Assembly (NCBI GenBank): GCA_051652645.1
Contig: JBOFUP010000059.1
Coordinates: 1 to 38,487, forward strand
Source: UBA7332 sp051652645
Lineage (GTDB): Bacteria; Bacteroidota; Bacteroidia; Bacteroidales; UBA7332
Reading direction: 5' to 3'
DNA: 38,487 nucleotides
Shown here: piece after piece, positions 15,261-25,856 of the stretch
Layout: each line of letters opens with the position of its first letter
Position numbering within the stretch: position 1 is the stretch's first letter
The notes under the pieces: generated by a model
What the model was told of the DNA's origin: nothing
What the model saw: the letters and a program-made list of their open reading frames with translations, nothing else
Databases searched by the model: none
Translations under genes and position numbers: made by a program

Positions 15261-18200
15261 TTATTCAACAACAACCAATCTCTCAGTTGTAATAAGAATA
15301 CCATCCTTATAGATAGAAACTATATAAACACCTGATTGAATGCCCGCTACATTAAGAGAAGCAACGTAATCACCTTCAGATATAAAATCAAGTCTCTCCG
15401 TACGAATACGCTTACCTGCTAGGTCTCTAACATCATAGAAGTACTCACCAGACTCAAGTGTCTCGGCATTAAATGAGATCACACTCAATCCTCTAGATGG
15501 ATTTGGAGCAATAGACAACGATGATTTGATACTATTAGACTCCTCTTTTGAAACCTCACCAACCGCTCTATAAGCAAATGAAGATGTTGTCTCTCCTCCC
15601 TCACTATTGCGAACTTTTATACCAACAGCTGCAATACCTGGATTCTTTGTAAGTACTGTAACAGTAGATCCACTAACTGAAGCTATACCAATATTCTCAT
15701 CCGTAGACCATGCTTCGTAGGTCAAATCATAACCTCCTAGATCATAGAAGTGATTACTTAAATCAACTGAGAAGCTCTCACCTGTATTTACACTTCTATT
15801 TCCTATTGGAGATGATTGTATTGGAGCATAAACCAATGGAGTTATAACATTGACCACAAATTTATTGCTTACAGTGAACTCTCCATCATAGGCTGTTAGT
15901 ACAACATCTGCTTGCCCTTCAGAAAGAGGGGTGAAAACAAATCCATTCTGGCTCAAGTTCAATGCAAGATTGTAACTATTTACAGAACCTGAATACTGAA
16001 GGTAATCTCCATCAGGATCAACAAAGAAGAAGTAAGGAGAGAATACTACTGATGTATTCATTGGGTCCAAACTTATATTGATCGGCTTGATATCTCCTGC
16101 CACAGGTGCTCTGTTAACATTCACATTACCAATGGAGACACGACGAATCGATATACCCTTTGTTGTACGCGCCTCGATATTAAGGTTTGCTACATATCCA
16201 GCTGTATAAGGAGCCTTATAGTTAACCATTACGCCTCCATCCTTAGGAGTAAGAGTAACTCCATCAACAGGCGACTTCAAGCTATATTCAATTGGAAGCC
16301 CCTCATCATCTACTGCTTTGACAAAGAATGAAACTTCAGAACCTTCGCGAATCACCAGTGGTTTGCTAGGAAGATCTGTCCATTCTGGCTCTTTGTATTT
16401 AGTCACTTCTAGGCTTAATGGCTTAACTTCTGACAACTGCTTTGTATTAGCTTTTACTTTAAGTTTAGAACCACCCATTGGAATATGAAGACGATTCATC
16501 CTAACATCACTCTCAATAGTTTGATTAGGCCCAATTTCCATTTGGTCACTTGGAACTGTAAACCATTTTGTCAGATCTGAATAAGATTCTTGTACTGCCC
16601 AAATCGCAAATAACGTGTTTGTATACTCTTGATAAGGCTGCCATTCACCAGTCTTAGCATTGAATAGTCTGTAGTAGTTACGAATCTCTGTCATCTCCTC
16701 TGGTCTAGTTGCAACAGCAATAGGCGTATCTAATTTGATACCAAAGTAAACCTCAACCCAGAACTCCTGATTAGGAGCAAATGCAATATCATGCTCTAGA
16801 GGAAGAGTCAACTCTCCAACCAAAGAAACATTCATTTTGTAGCGATGAGACTTCTCATAAATTAGATACTCTCTCGATGGCATTGGACAATCTTGATAAA
16901 TACGTATCTCTACATATCCAGTATCTCTACCCAGAGTATTTGTCCACATCTTCAAATGTGACATTAGGAAACCTGTATCCCCTGTATTCATTTTAACGAA
17001 TGCAGATAGGCCATAATGAAGACCTAAACTACCAGCACCAATCATAGCCTCAGGAGAGATGTCACCAATTACAGATACATTTCTGTATGGAGCCATAGCA
17101 TCAGAAGAAATAGGCATAGATGCAACTGATTGAGCAACACTCTGCTCTATTGCCTTTCTTTGAATATAAACTGGCTGAGAAGTTATTCCATTATCCAATT
17201 TAGGAGAGGTAAATCTCATTTTTGAGTTCTGCTCAAGAGTAGAGTTTACTACCTCGTAACCCAAATTAAAATCAACCTTTCCTTCTCCCTCTTTATACTC
17301 AACCTTAAGCTTATCGTAGATAGAACCAGTTGTGTTAAATAGATCCACCGTCATTTGAGAATCACCTGACGCCGACAACACCTCTAGTTTAGCTGGTTTG
17401 AATGAGTGAGCCTTAACTTTAAGGGTCTCTCTATCATCCCCATTTGACGTACTAAACTCCATATCTATGTCGTAAATCTTATTCTCATCCTCTGGTGTAA
17501 AGAATAGATAATAGACCTCTGATCCATAAACAGGAATAGTAATTGGCATCTCTACATCAACAAAAGCCTCCTCAAACTCACCGGTATTATCATCTAGAAT
17601 AAGCTCTTGAGTCTTAATACTAATATAGTTTTCTCCACCATTAGTATAATTGATTGAAGAAATAGTCAAGTCTTTATTACCCGAGTTCATCAAAGTAAAT
17701 ATACTTGGCTCTACCTCTTCACCTACAATAATATCTCCAAAATCAACCTCAGTTTCTTTAAGCTGAAGTTTAGCATTGGAGCTTACAGAAAGTGTAACCG
17801 GTAGCTTTGTCACCAACTGATTATTCTCACTTACAAACATCACACTGTCAACATAATCACCAGCTTTAAAACCGTAGCTATTAGCTGTAAGCTTAAGATC
17901 AACCGACTTACCTGCCTCAATAGAGTAAGGACCAGACATTGGTTTAGCGGTAATTGTTGTTTTGCTCTTTATTGGTGTAGATGATGACAACGAATAAGTA
18001 TAACCTCTTGTCGATGAACCTCCCTCACCTTGAACTCCAATAGTAATATGATCCTTAAGATCACACTTCTCAAGATCTAGATAGACAAACTGAATAGTGC
18101 CATCCTTATAAACAATAATCTGATAAGAGGTATAACCCCTAGTTATTACCCAGTCATATTGGAACATATGAAACTGAATAATACATCTCTCGTCATTTAC

Positions 18201-21200
18201 ATCATAATATACACCTGCCTCAGAATTCGAACTCGAATACCACTGGCGTGCCCACATAGCTGAAACAAATGGATATTCAAGATCACTGTTAGGCATTCTA
18301 CGAGGTGTAATATAGCTATCAAAAACATCCCAAGGAAGAGGTAAGTAAGATATTCTTCCTGATGGAGACACATAAATAACGTCACTGTCAACATTGTACA
18401 ATTTGTATGTAAATGGCAGATTGATAACCGGGTTATCCAAATGCGGTTCCAACATCAACCTAGTACCTGTCTTACTTATATCATTCCATATAAACTGAGG
18501 CGCTTCTGGACTAGCAGAGTTATACCATCTATAACCATTACCATCGATTCTCGTGGCAGTAGAGTTTGTCTTTGCATTAGATCCAACCTCTTCAGCTGAG
18601 ATAAATCCTGGAAGGAAAAGATTCGACTTGTAACTCTTAGCATCTGCTGTAACACGAATAGTTTGAGATGAAGTTGTTCCCGCTGCAAGGTTATATGAAA
18701 GTGACTCTTTGTCAATCATACTAAGATTAACATTTTCATAATCCGCAGATGATGAACTGATAGCAATCTCTGCAAATTTAGTCAACCCATCAGCTGAAGA
18801 AGATACAATCTTATTATCAACTACCCCAGTTAGGAATATTGAGAACTTAGAAGTAGAGTTTGCTTTGACAGTAATACTCATCTCCTTAGCACCATTCTCG
18901 AAAGATACATTACCCGCCTTCTCAAAGGAAAGTTTAACCGTTTGATCACTCTGAGCTGCATTAAAGATATTGACAACTTTCTCGATCGCTGAAGGATAAA
19001 GGAGTTTTCCATAATCTATAGCATCTTGCTCAAATTGAATATTAGGTAGATCCTCTTTATCAAAATTGAACAAAACATCAACACTCTTATTAAGAGGATC
19101 ATTAGTCTCTATAGTCAAACTATGGCTACTATTACCTGGAGTAATCAATGATGGGTCTATTGTAACTGGAATACTCTTTGATCCCATCGGGTTTATAATC
19201 CCCTTGTAGTTTACAGATTCAACTTTCTCAAATGGAGAAAGTGCCGGAGGCATTATCTTAATAGAATAGTCTCCACTGTTTGCAATAGTTGCAAATTGGC
19301 GGAACATATACCAGATTGTATTCCCATCTAGCCCGTCAGGACTAGACCATCCAACCATAAATGTATTGGCAGTTACACCAGGTATATCAAACACCTGCTT
19401 ATAACGGAACTCTATCTCACCATTTGGATACAAAGCTGCTTGGAATATAGCTGGTTTATCCGAGTCAATAACATAAACTTTTGTTCCTTGGAATTGGAAG
19501 ATAATACAATCATCCATAACCTGATAGAAGTATCTTGTCTTTGAGAAGTTACCTCCAGAACCATCTGACATCCATAATGGTGCTATTAAACCTTTGTATG
19601 GTTCTGGTCTTCCATTAACCTTGTAAGAATAATCCGGTAAAAGAGTTGGAACATTGAATGCTGAAAAATCTGTTGAGTCTACAACCAAAGTACCATTAAC
19701 CCCTACCCAAATATCTCTTACCTGACGGTCATAGTATGGGAATGCAAAAGGAAGTCTAACTCTAGTATTCTTCTGAACATTATCAACCAAATTAGTTAAT
19801 TCAACACCAGTTGCTGAAATATCAATAAATGCAGAGCCTTGGTAATTCTCTCCTCTATTATTATCAACCCATCTATAGCCAGTATAGTGATCTGTTGAAT
19901 CAGCATATATACTATCTATTGGCTCCGACATATCATCCCAGAAATCAAAATTAGGAGATGGTCTATCTACTTCTACAAACTTAGGGAAGTTGTAATTAAG
20001 TGAATAATTTGATTTATTACTAATCTGGAGATCATAAGTAAACTTATCATTCCCCTTAATAGGAATATTTACAACCCTCTCACCTATCTCTGCAGATGGT
20101 GCTTCAACACATGTTCCAATCAATAAGATTGAGTCTACACGATTTCTTCCATAGAACTTAAGTTGAGTATTAGCTGCTCCCAAAGTATTTGGAGAGAAAC
20201 GAACGTCAACATTTACAGAGTCATTCGAATAAAGGACCTTAGGAGATGTTGATGTAAATGAGAATACACTATTATTACTAAGAACAACTGAATCCAAAGG
20301 CATATTTGCAAGCCCCTTATTGAAGAATGATATTCTCATATCCTTGCTATCTCCTAAAGAGACAGTTGAGTAATCATACAAATCCTTGGCAAAATATGTA
20401 TTTAGATCACTACGAAATACATTCAACACCGATGTAACCAATGTACGTCCTGATACAGAATAGCCATCAGTAGACAATACAATATTAGTAGAGTCAGTAC
20501 CTTCTGCCAAATTCTCAGCATCAATACTCACAAGCAAAGTCATACTCTCTCCTTTATTAAGATACCCCGATGAAGGCTCCAATTTGATTTCGCTCTGCTT
20601 AACATCATTCAGAGAGATTGCACCAAGAACAAACGTTGAGCTAGTTCCAGGCAATACTTTATCTAAATTCTCCCATGTCTGACCTAAGTTAGATGAGTAG
20701 AAAGAGTGACCCGCTTCTGTAGCATCCTCTGTCACACCTAAAGGATACTGCAATCCAGCTTCAGTATGCACAACAATCCAGAAACTCTCACCTGGCTCAA
20801 AATGAGGCTTATAAGGCAATAAGTATATATTCAAAGGATCATCATAATTACGTACAAAAGTTGAGTGATAGATACGATTTTCTACACGCGGAAGATCTCC
20901 ACCACGATATATCTCATAACTAATGTAATAATCTTTATCTGAAGTTGCTTGATCATCATAAAGCCATTTTGAACTTGTATCCACTCCAGTATCAAAATGA
21001 GTCAATGTAAATCCTTCCTCCATATCCTCTGGAACATCAAATCTAACAGCACCAGAAGCTGGAGCAGTAACTCCATTCTCTCTTACCTCACCAATATAAC
21101 GAGTCGGGTAAGAACCTTGTCTATAAGTAATTAGCTTCTTGAAGCCCATACTTCTATAGATTCCAGCTATTTCTGTATCAGCATCAATATTACGATTTAC

Positions 21201-23318
21201 AGACATCTTAGTTAGACCATTCAGAGCATTATCAAGAGAGAAAAGCTCTTGTCCTCGACTAAATGCACGAGAGTAAGCATCAGCTCTCCAATATAGAGCT
21301 CCTTCACCACTATTTCTTATTGTCATATTGTATGACAATGATGAAGTCTCATCAACATTAATATTACGCAAGAATAAGGTTTGTGTTGCTCCAATAGAAC
21401 CCTTATCCTTGGCCGTAGTTACATTTATTGTTTCAGAAGCTGGAGACTCCGTTAACCAAATGTCATAAGAGACAACTGTAACATCATAGTTAGTCTCTGG
21501 CTTTAATCCTGAGACAAGTAACAACTCTTGCTCCCCTGGATATCGCGCAGAAGTAAAGGATATGGTTCTAACTTCTTGCGTAGCTGTATTCTTTAGATTT
21601 ACCTTATAACCTTCAACTTTTGTACCATCCTCTTTAGATGGTGCATTAAACATAATTCTAAAGTATGTATCTGCGAAATTAGTACCAACTACACTCTCTA
21701 TCTTCAAAGGAGGAACTCCATCATTCTTTGTCATTGCATTTACAGCATCAACAATACCTGAGCCCATTCTTCCTTGATATAATGCTTCATAATTCGAGTC
21801 ATTGTTTCGCGTAGTTAGTGTAATATAGTTAAACAACATATCGCTTGTAAAACCATCACCACCGAGCTCTGCAACAGCCAAACATGCAACACCCGAAACG
21901 TGAGGAGTAGCCATTGAGGTTCCATCCATATAACCATATTTGTTATTTGGAAGAGTACTCAGCACACCTGCCTCTGTTCTAGGAGAAGTCTCACCGCCAT
22001 AACACGCTACATCAACCCAAGTATCATAATTCGTATAAAAAGCAGGCTTATCTATGTGGTTAAGTGACGCTACACCAATAACCTCATCTATACAACCTGG
22101 AAAATACAATCCAGATGAAGCATCATTACCGGCAGCAAAAATTACTAATCCACCCTTCATCTTAGAACCTGGACGTTGATCCCCATTCTCATCACAACCA
22201 GCATACTTAACAAAGTATCTAATTGCATCACGCCAAACGTCTGATTCAAATCCAGGCTGAGAGAATCCCCATGAGTTTTGTGAAATAATAGCACCCATAT
22301 CAGCTGCATAGATGAAACTATTAGCTGCCCTTGTATTATTCTCACCAAATACTGGAAGAGTCATTATTCGAGCTCCATTTCCACTACCATCACCCCCAGC
22401 AACTCCAGCAACTCCAATACCATTATTTGATACCGCAGCAACAGTTCCAGCGACGTGAGTTCCGTGCTCACCCTTCTCTATTGATCCATACCCCATTCCG
22501 AAGTCAAATCCATAGATATCATCAATCTGACCATTTCCATCATCATCAACACCTGGAGTACCGTAAAGCTCAGCCTCATTAACCCACATGTTCGCTCTAA
22601 TATCCTCATGCTGGTGGTCTACTCCTTGGTCCATTACCGCAACGATAACATCCTCAGCATTCATCCTCTTTTCCCACGCACGAACAAGATTTATATCAGA
22701 GCCTGGAGTTCCATTAGTCTGTCCAGTATTGTGGTAGTGCCACTGCTGATCGAACATAGGATCACTAACTATTCCACTACTTTTAGCAAGAGACAAAGCA
22801 CTCGGCACATATATTGGTCTAGTTTTGTAATTAGGCATCGATATCTCTCCACTGAGATCCGCAAACTGCACCTCACCAGAAGAACGAAGAGCTTCCATTA
22901 CTGCTATTGGATCATCATCACTATCAAAATCAATGATAAACCAACGATCTAAACCCTCCTTTTTGAATCTCTTCTCGAACTTAGGGTTCATATCAAAGAG
23001 AGGAGTAATAGATGATGCATGAATTTGGTTTGCAATACGACTAACTCTAGGCAAAGACTCAAAAGTGATGACCTCAGGAGTCGTACCTTTTGTGCGAGCT
23101 AGATGAGATACTGCAGCGGCACGCTTAACCTCACTCAAAACGGCCTCATCGGGCTTAAACTTAACTAATATCTGACCTTGTCTTATCCCATTTTTGAATG
23201 TTGCTACAGGCGACTGTGTACGTAATGGAGACTGAGCATTTAGCCCAGTGCTACCAATACCACCCCCGATGGAGAGCGCCGTAATCAACGATAGAATTGT
23301 ATATCCTCTGAATTTCAT
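15261..23318 (-). CDS. Giant subtilisin-like (S8) serine protease with T9SS sorting domain
   Basis: This is a cell-surface or secreted protease of about 2,685 residues, among the largest of its type. A signal peptide (1-28) and a propeptide-like region with GQILVKFKPDEAVL precede the S8 domain (about 185-530). The triad and oxyanion residues are intact: Asp230 (VAVMDQGVD), His285 (GEHGTHVAGT), Asn398 (FAAGND) and Ser468 (DGTSMATPH). Then come a fibronectin-III-like domain (about 540-640), two related beta domains (about 1146-1356 and 1596-1776), a choice-of-anchor-D-like domain (about 1850-1900) and Ig/cadherin-like folds (about 2300-2500). The last 80 residues are a T9SS type A tail with IAPNPSRG and SGVYIVSIYKDG. 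The ATG at 23318 was preferred to a GTG three codons upstream. It is last in an operon behind SusC, SusD and a lipoprotein, starting 17 bp after the latter. Protein digestion linked to peptide uptake is the inferred role. Confidence 0.93.
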   Translation of the reverse strand: MKFRGYTILSLITALSIGGGIGSTGLNAQSPLRTQSPVATFKNGIRQGQILVKFKPDEAVLSEVKRAAAVSHLARTKGTTPEVITFESLPRVSRIANQIHASSITPLFDMNPKFEKRFKKEGLDRWFIIDFDSDDDPIAVMEALRSSGEVQFADLSGEISMPNYKTRPIYVPSALSLAKSSGIVSDPMFDQQWHYHNTGQTNGTPGSDINLVRAWEKRMNAEDVIVAVMDQGVDHQHEDIRANMWVNEAELYGTPGVDDDGNGQIDDIYGFDFGMGYGSIEKGEHGTHVAGTVAAVSNNGIGVAGVAGGDGSGNGARIMTLPVFGENNTRAANSFIYAADMGAIISQNSWGFSQPGFESDVWRDAIRYFVKYAGCDENGDQRPGSKMKGGLVIFAAGNDASSGLYFPGCIDEVIGVASLNHIDKPAFYTNYDTWVDVACYGGETSPRTEAGVLSTLPNNKYGYMDGTSMATPHVSGVACLAVAELGGDGFTSDMLFNYITLTTRNNDSNYEALYQGRMGSGIVDAVNAMTKNDGVPPLKIESVVGTNFADTYFRIMFNAPSKEDGTKVEGYKVNLKNTATQEVRTISFTSARYPGEQELLLVSGLKPETNYDVTVVSYDIWLTESPASETINVTTAKDKGSIGATQTLFLRNINVDETSSLSYNMTIRNSGEGALYWRADAYSRAFSRGQELFSLDNALNGLTKMSVNRNIDADTEIAGIYRSMGFKKLITYRQGSYPTRYIGEVRENGVTAPASGAVRFDVPEDMEEGFTLTHFDTGVDTSSKWLYDDQATSDKDYYISYEIYRGGDLPRVENRIYHSTFVRNYDDPLNIYLLPYKPHFEPGESFWIVVHTEAGLQYPLGVTEDATEAGHSFYSSNLGQTWENLDKVLPGTSSTFVLGAISLNDVKQSEIKLEPSSGYLNKGESMTLLVSIDAENLAEGTDSTNIVLSTDGYSVSGRTLVTSVLNVFRSDLNTYFAKDLYDYSTVSLGDSKDMRISFFNKGLANMPLDSVVLSNNSVFSFTSTSPKVLYSNDSVNVDVRFSPNTLGAANTQLKFYGRNRVDSILLIGTCVEAPSAEIGERVVNIPIKGNDKFTYDLQISNKSNYSLNYNFPKFVEVDRPSPNFDFWDDMSEPIDSIYADSTDHYTGYRWVDNNRGENYQGSAFIDISATGVELTNLVDNVQKNTRVRLPFAFPYYDRQVRDIWVGVNGTLVVDSTDFSAFNVPTLLPDYSYKVNGRPEPYKGLIAPLWMSDGSGGNFSKTRYFYQVMDDCIIFQFQGTKVYVIDSDKPAIFQAALYPNGEIEFRYKQVFDIPGVTANTFMVGWSSPDGLDGNTIWYMFRQFATIANSGDYSIKIMPPALSPFEKVESVNYKGIINPMGSKSIPVTIDPSLITPGNSSHSLTIETNDPLNKSVDVLFNFDKEDLPNIQFEQDAIDYGKLLYPSAIEKVVNIFNAAQSDQTVKLSFEKAGNVSFENGAKEMSITVKANSTSKFSIFLTGVVDNKIVSSSADGLTKFAEIAISSSSADYENVNLSMIDKESLSYNLAAGTTSSQTIRVTADAKSYKSNLFLPGFISAEEVGSNAKTNSTATRIDGNGYRWYNSASPEAPQFIWNDISKTGTRLMLEPHLDNPVINLPFTYKLYNVDSDVIYVSPSGRISYLPLPWDVFDSYITPRRMPNSDLEYPFVSAMWARQWYSSSNSEAGVYYDVNDERCIIQFHMFQYDWVITRGYTSYQIIVYKDGTIQFVYLDLEKCDLKDHITIGVQGEGGSSTRGYTYSLSSSTPIKSKTTITAKPMSGPYSIEAGKSVDLKLTANSYGFKAGDYVDSVMFVSENNQLVTKLPVTLSVSSNAKLQLKETEVDFGDIIVGEEVEPSIFTLMNSGNKDLTISSINYTNGGENYISIKTQELILDDNTGEFEEAFVDVEMPITIPVYGSEVYYLFFTPEDENKIYDIDMEFSTSNGDDRETLKVKAHSFKPAKLEVLSASGDSQMTVDLFNTTGSIYDKLKVEYKEGEGKVDFNLGYEVVNSTLEQNSKMRFTSPKLDNGITSQPVYIQRKAIEQSVAQSVASMPISSDAMAPYRNVSVIGDISPEAMIGAGSLGLHYGLSAFVKMNTGDTGFLMSHLKMWTNTLGRDTGYVEIRIYQDCPMPSREYLIYEKSHRYKMNVSLVGELTLPLEHDIAFAPNQEFWVEVYFGIKLDTPIAVATRPEEMTEIRNYYRLFNAKTGEWQPYQEYTNTLFAIWAVQESYSDLTKWFTVPSDQMEIGPNQTIESDVRMNRLHIPMGGSKLKVKANTKQLSEVKPLSLEVTKYKEPEWTDLPSKPLVIREGSEVSFFVKAVDDEGLPIEYSLKSPVDGVTLTPKDGGVMVNYKAPYTAGYVANLNIEARTTKGISIRRVSIGNVNVNRAPVAGDIKPINISLDPMNTSVVFSPYFFFVDPDGDYLQYSGSVNSYNLALNLSQNGFVFTPLSEGQADVVLTAYDGEFTVSNKFVVNVITPLVYAPIQSSPIGNRSVNTGESFSVDLSNHFYDLGGYDLTYEAWSTDENIGIASVSGSTVTVLTKNPGIAAVGIKVRNSEGGETTSSFAYRAVGEVSKEESNSIKSSLSIAPNPSRGLSVISFNAETLESGEYFYDVRDLAGKRIRTERLDFISEGDYVASLNVAGIQSGVYIVSIYKDGILITTERLVVVE

Positions 23319-23335
23319 AAATAACACTCTAATTG

Positions 23336-24301
23336 TTAATACTTCTTACTAATTCTACACTCTGCTCTCTTATCTGTCTCTAGATTCTCTGGGAAAGTTA
23401 TCATTCCAAGTACTAGATCAACAATATCATCAGAGTTACCACCTATCTCATCCGTAAAAGGGTCCGCCGTTACAAAAGCATACCCCTTAGGGAATACGAT
23501 CTCGAAACCTCTTGTAAGATCAATCTGGCAATACATATCTGTTTCTAACTCATCTGAATCAGCCAACCAACGCCCATTTATCATCATGATATTACGCAAG
23601 CCAACATTTTCTTGAGTGACAGATATACCAGTTAATTGCTGTGGGAAAACTGCTGAATAGAACACTCCACTATCTGTCTGATTTGTATGAATCTCAAATT
23701 GAGCATCAAAAAATTTCTCGTTCGATCCTGGACGAATCTTCATACCCTGGATAGTATATGTAGGGATTCCCATAAACACTGGACCTTTCTTTATCTCTAC
23801 ATCGTAGTTTGGATAAACACCCTGCTCCATATAGAAATATGATTGGTGACCACTTACAGAGAATGTTCCTACCATTAGCTGGTCTAGATTCATCTCAGGA
23901 GTTGTAATCGACTCAACTTGACTATAACCAGCTCCTTTGCTATTGATTGCAAAAAGACGAATATTGACATTCTTCTCTGGCTCCATACCATGACGGATAG
24001 TGAAACGACCCTCCGTAACGACATCTTTCATCACGATCGTTGATTCACCATTTTCCAAACTCGGTTCTCCAGCTTCTGCATCATTGAAGCAAATACCTAA
24101 ATCAAGCAAAGGTGAACCACCAATACTCTGCAACTCAGCTTCCATAACCACAGTAAAACCATCCTCTAGCGTAACACTATGAATCATTAATGTAGGGGCA
24201 CTTCCCTCTACACGGTGCTTATCGAGCGAGTCACTGCTGCAGGCCATAAACAAAATAGGAAATATAGCCAAGCATATATCCTTTATAAGACTCTTTCTCA
24301 T
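23336..24301 (-). CDS. SusCD-associated surface lipoprotein, unknown ligand
   Basis: This 321-aa lipoprotein has a clear signal with lipobox LFMACSS (Cys21). The acidic residues soon after the cysteine suit surface export in Bacteroidota. Residues about 35-135 look like the fibronectin-III-like domain often found in such lipoproteins (DLGICFNDAEAG, then RLFAINSKGAGYSQVESITT). The remainder, from FSVSGHQSYFYMEQGVY, is beta-rich and not recognised. It lies between SusD (24-bp gap) and the giant protease (17-bp gap) in one operon. In analogous glycan loci this position is held by surface binding proteins, so it may present substrate to the SusCD pair or the protease. That is inference from position; no catalytic motif is seen. 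Confidence 0.8.
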   Translation of the reverse strand: MRKSLIKDICLAIFPILFMACSSDSLDKHRVEGSAPTLMIHSVTLEDGFTVVMEAELQSIGGSPLLDLGICFNDAEAGEPSLENGESTIVMKDVVTEGRFTIRHGMEPEKNVNIRLFAINSKGAGYSQVESITTPEMNLDQLMVGTFSVSGHQSYFYMEQGVYPNYDVEIKKGPVFMGIPTYTIQGMKIRPGSNEKFFDAQFEIHTNQTDSGVFYSAVFPQQLTGISVTQENVGLRNIMMINGRWLADSDELETDMYCQIDLTRGFEIVFPKGYAFVTADPFTDEIGGNSDDIVDLVLGMITFPENLETDKRAECRISKKY

Positions 24302-24325
24302 AATATGTTATATCTCTTATATTTA

Positions 24326-25834
24326 TTAATACTGCTTATCACTCTGATTTGGTGATGGATTCTGATCGCCAGAGTTGATGTATTGATTATTATCAATCTC
24401 AGTTAATGGTATCTGATATCTCATAAACCAACTGTTAGGTACAACATTAAATTTGTATTGTCCCAAATGGTTACTTCCAGAGTAATTACGCTCAATACCC
24501 TTTCCTAGGCGAAGCTTATCCCATAAGCCAAATCCTTCACCCCATAATTCAAGTCTACGTTGATTGTAAACACCATCAACAGACACTGTACTTTGGTTCC
24601 ACGAAGCATCTCTATGTCTCATAAGTTCACTCAATACTGATGCTGCTTCACTATTATTTCCTTGATGAGCTAAAGCCTCAGCCTCGATTAACACCATTTC
24701 AGAAGATCTCATATAGATATAATCGGCTTCCCAGTTATTAACCTTCTTGAACTTCAAATTTGTGTAATTAGGGAATACTAACTCTTGACCACTATAGCTA
24801 CCATTAGGATCCTTAAACTGAGTGCGCCTAACATCACTCTCACTCATTGAATCAAAAAGCTTAGCATCAATCTTTCTATAAGCACCAACGGCACCACCAT
24901 AACCAGCATCGTATGAACATATGAAAGAGAAAAATGATGCGAAAATCGTAGTCGTTTCAGTTGTAATGTCAGCTCCCCACATCCACTCTTTAGAGTTGAT
25001 ATTATTGAATCCTTCTGATTTAAGCTCCTCTGATGTATATAATGGAGTAGATCTACGGGCCATTCGTGCATACTCGGCTGCCTTTGCCCAATCATTCTTA
25101 ACCAAACATACACGAGCATATAAACCCGCTGCTACATCAGAGTTGATATGAATCTTGCTTGGACGATCCCATCCTTCAAGATATCTCAAAGATGTCTCAA
25201 AATCCGATTCTATACGACTCATCACTTGGGAAAGAGGGGCTCTTGAAGGGATTGACTCACCCTCTGCTGTTGTAATGTATATAGGACATCCTTTTGCATT
25301 CTCATTTCCAACATAAGTCTCTTGATACATTTGCATTATCATGAAATACGAAAAACCTCTCAAGGCGAATGCCTGACCAAGAATAGCTTGAAGCTCTTTG
25401 TTTTCTGTACTAAGTGATATCTTGTTAATCAACTCATTTGCATTGTTGATCATCGAGAAATAGAAGTTCCAATAGTAGTAAGGACGTGTATATTGTGCCC
25501 CCCAATAATCTAGTCCATAATCGAACGTAAACCAACCACTACCTGCTGTATGCATAGCCATCTCATCACTCATCAAATCAGACAAATGAACATAAGACAT
25601 GTGACCAAAATCACCATGACCATTTTGAAGTGAGGTCATATATGTATACATACCCAATAGCATAGGCTGTACAATCTTAACTAACGCCTCTGGGTCTTTC
25701 TTCTCTATTTCTTCAATATCATCTGGGGTAACTACACTTGAGTTTCCCGTATCGAAAAACGAGTCAGAACAACCAACCGTACCCATGCATAGCATAGAGC
25801 CAATTAATATATGTTGAATATTCTTTTTTATCAT
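24326..25834 (-). CDS. SusD/RagB-family nutrient-binding lipoprotein
   Basis: This 502-aa outer-membrane lipoprotein has signal peptide and lipobox CMGTVGCSDS (Cys22). The family hallmarks are the N-terminal TPR-like helices (INNANELINKI, ILGQAFALRGFSYFMIMQMY), the conserved middle (AAGLYARVCLVKNDWAKAAEYA) and the C-terminal RagB/SusD domain (YIYMRSSEMVLIEAEALAHQ, VYNQRRLELWGEGFGLWDKL). SusD-like proteins form a lid on the SusC channel and capture the ligand at the cell surface. The gene starts 22 bp after the SusC stop and precedes a lipoprotein and a protease, not glycoside hydrolases. A peptide ligand, as for RagB of Porphyromonas gingivalis, is therefore more likely than a glycan. The ligand assignment is inferred from context only. 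Confidence 0.95.
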   Translation of the reverse strand: MIKKNIQHILIGSMLCMGTVGCSDSFFDTGNSSVVTPDDIEEIEKKDPEALVKIVQPMLLGMYTYMTSLQNGHGDFGHMSYVHLSDLMSDEMAMHTAGSGWFTFDYGLDYWGAQYTRPYYYWNFYFSMINNANELINKISLSTENKELQAILGQAFALRGFSYFMIMQMYQETYVGNENAKGCPIYITTAEGESIPSRAPLSQVMSRIESDFETSLRYLEGWDRPSKIHINSDVAAGLYARVCLVKNDWAKAAEYARMARRSTPLYTSEELKSEGFNNINSKEWMWGADITTETTTIFASFFSFICSYDAGYGGAVGAYRKIDAKLFDSMSESDVRRTQFKDPNGSYSGQELVFPNYTNLKFKKVNNWEADYIYMRSSEMVLIEAEALAHQGNNSEAASVLSELMRHRDASWNQSTVSVDGVYNQRRLELWGEGFGLWDKLRLGKGIERNYSGSNHLGQYKFNVVPNSWFMRYQIPLTEIDNNQYINSGDQNPSPNQSDKQY

Positions 25835-25856
25835 AACTTATTTCTGATCTAATCGT

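Noticed and set aside
22331..22952. Plus-strand open frames of 83 and 114 codons inside the protease gene
   Set aside because: They are antisense to the subtilase catalytic domain, have low-complexity His/Gln/Ser-rich translations and lack any family resemblance.
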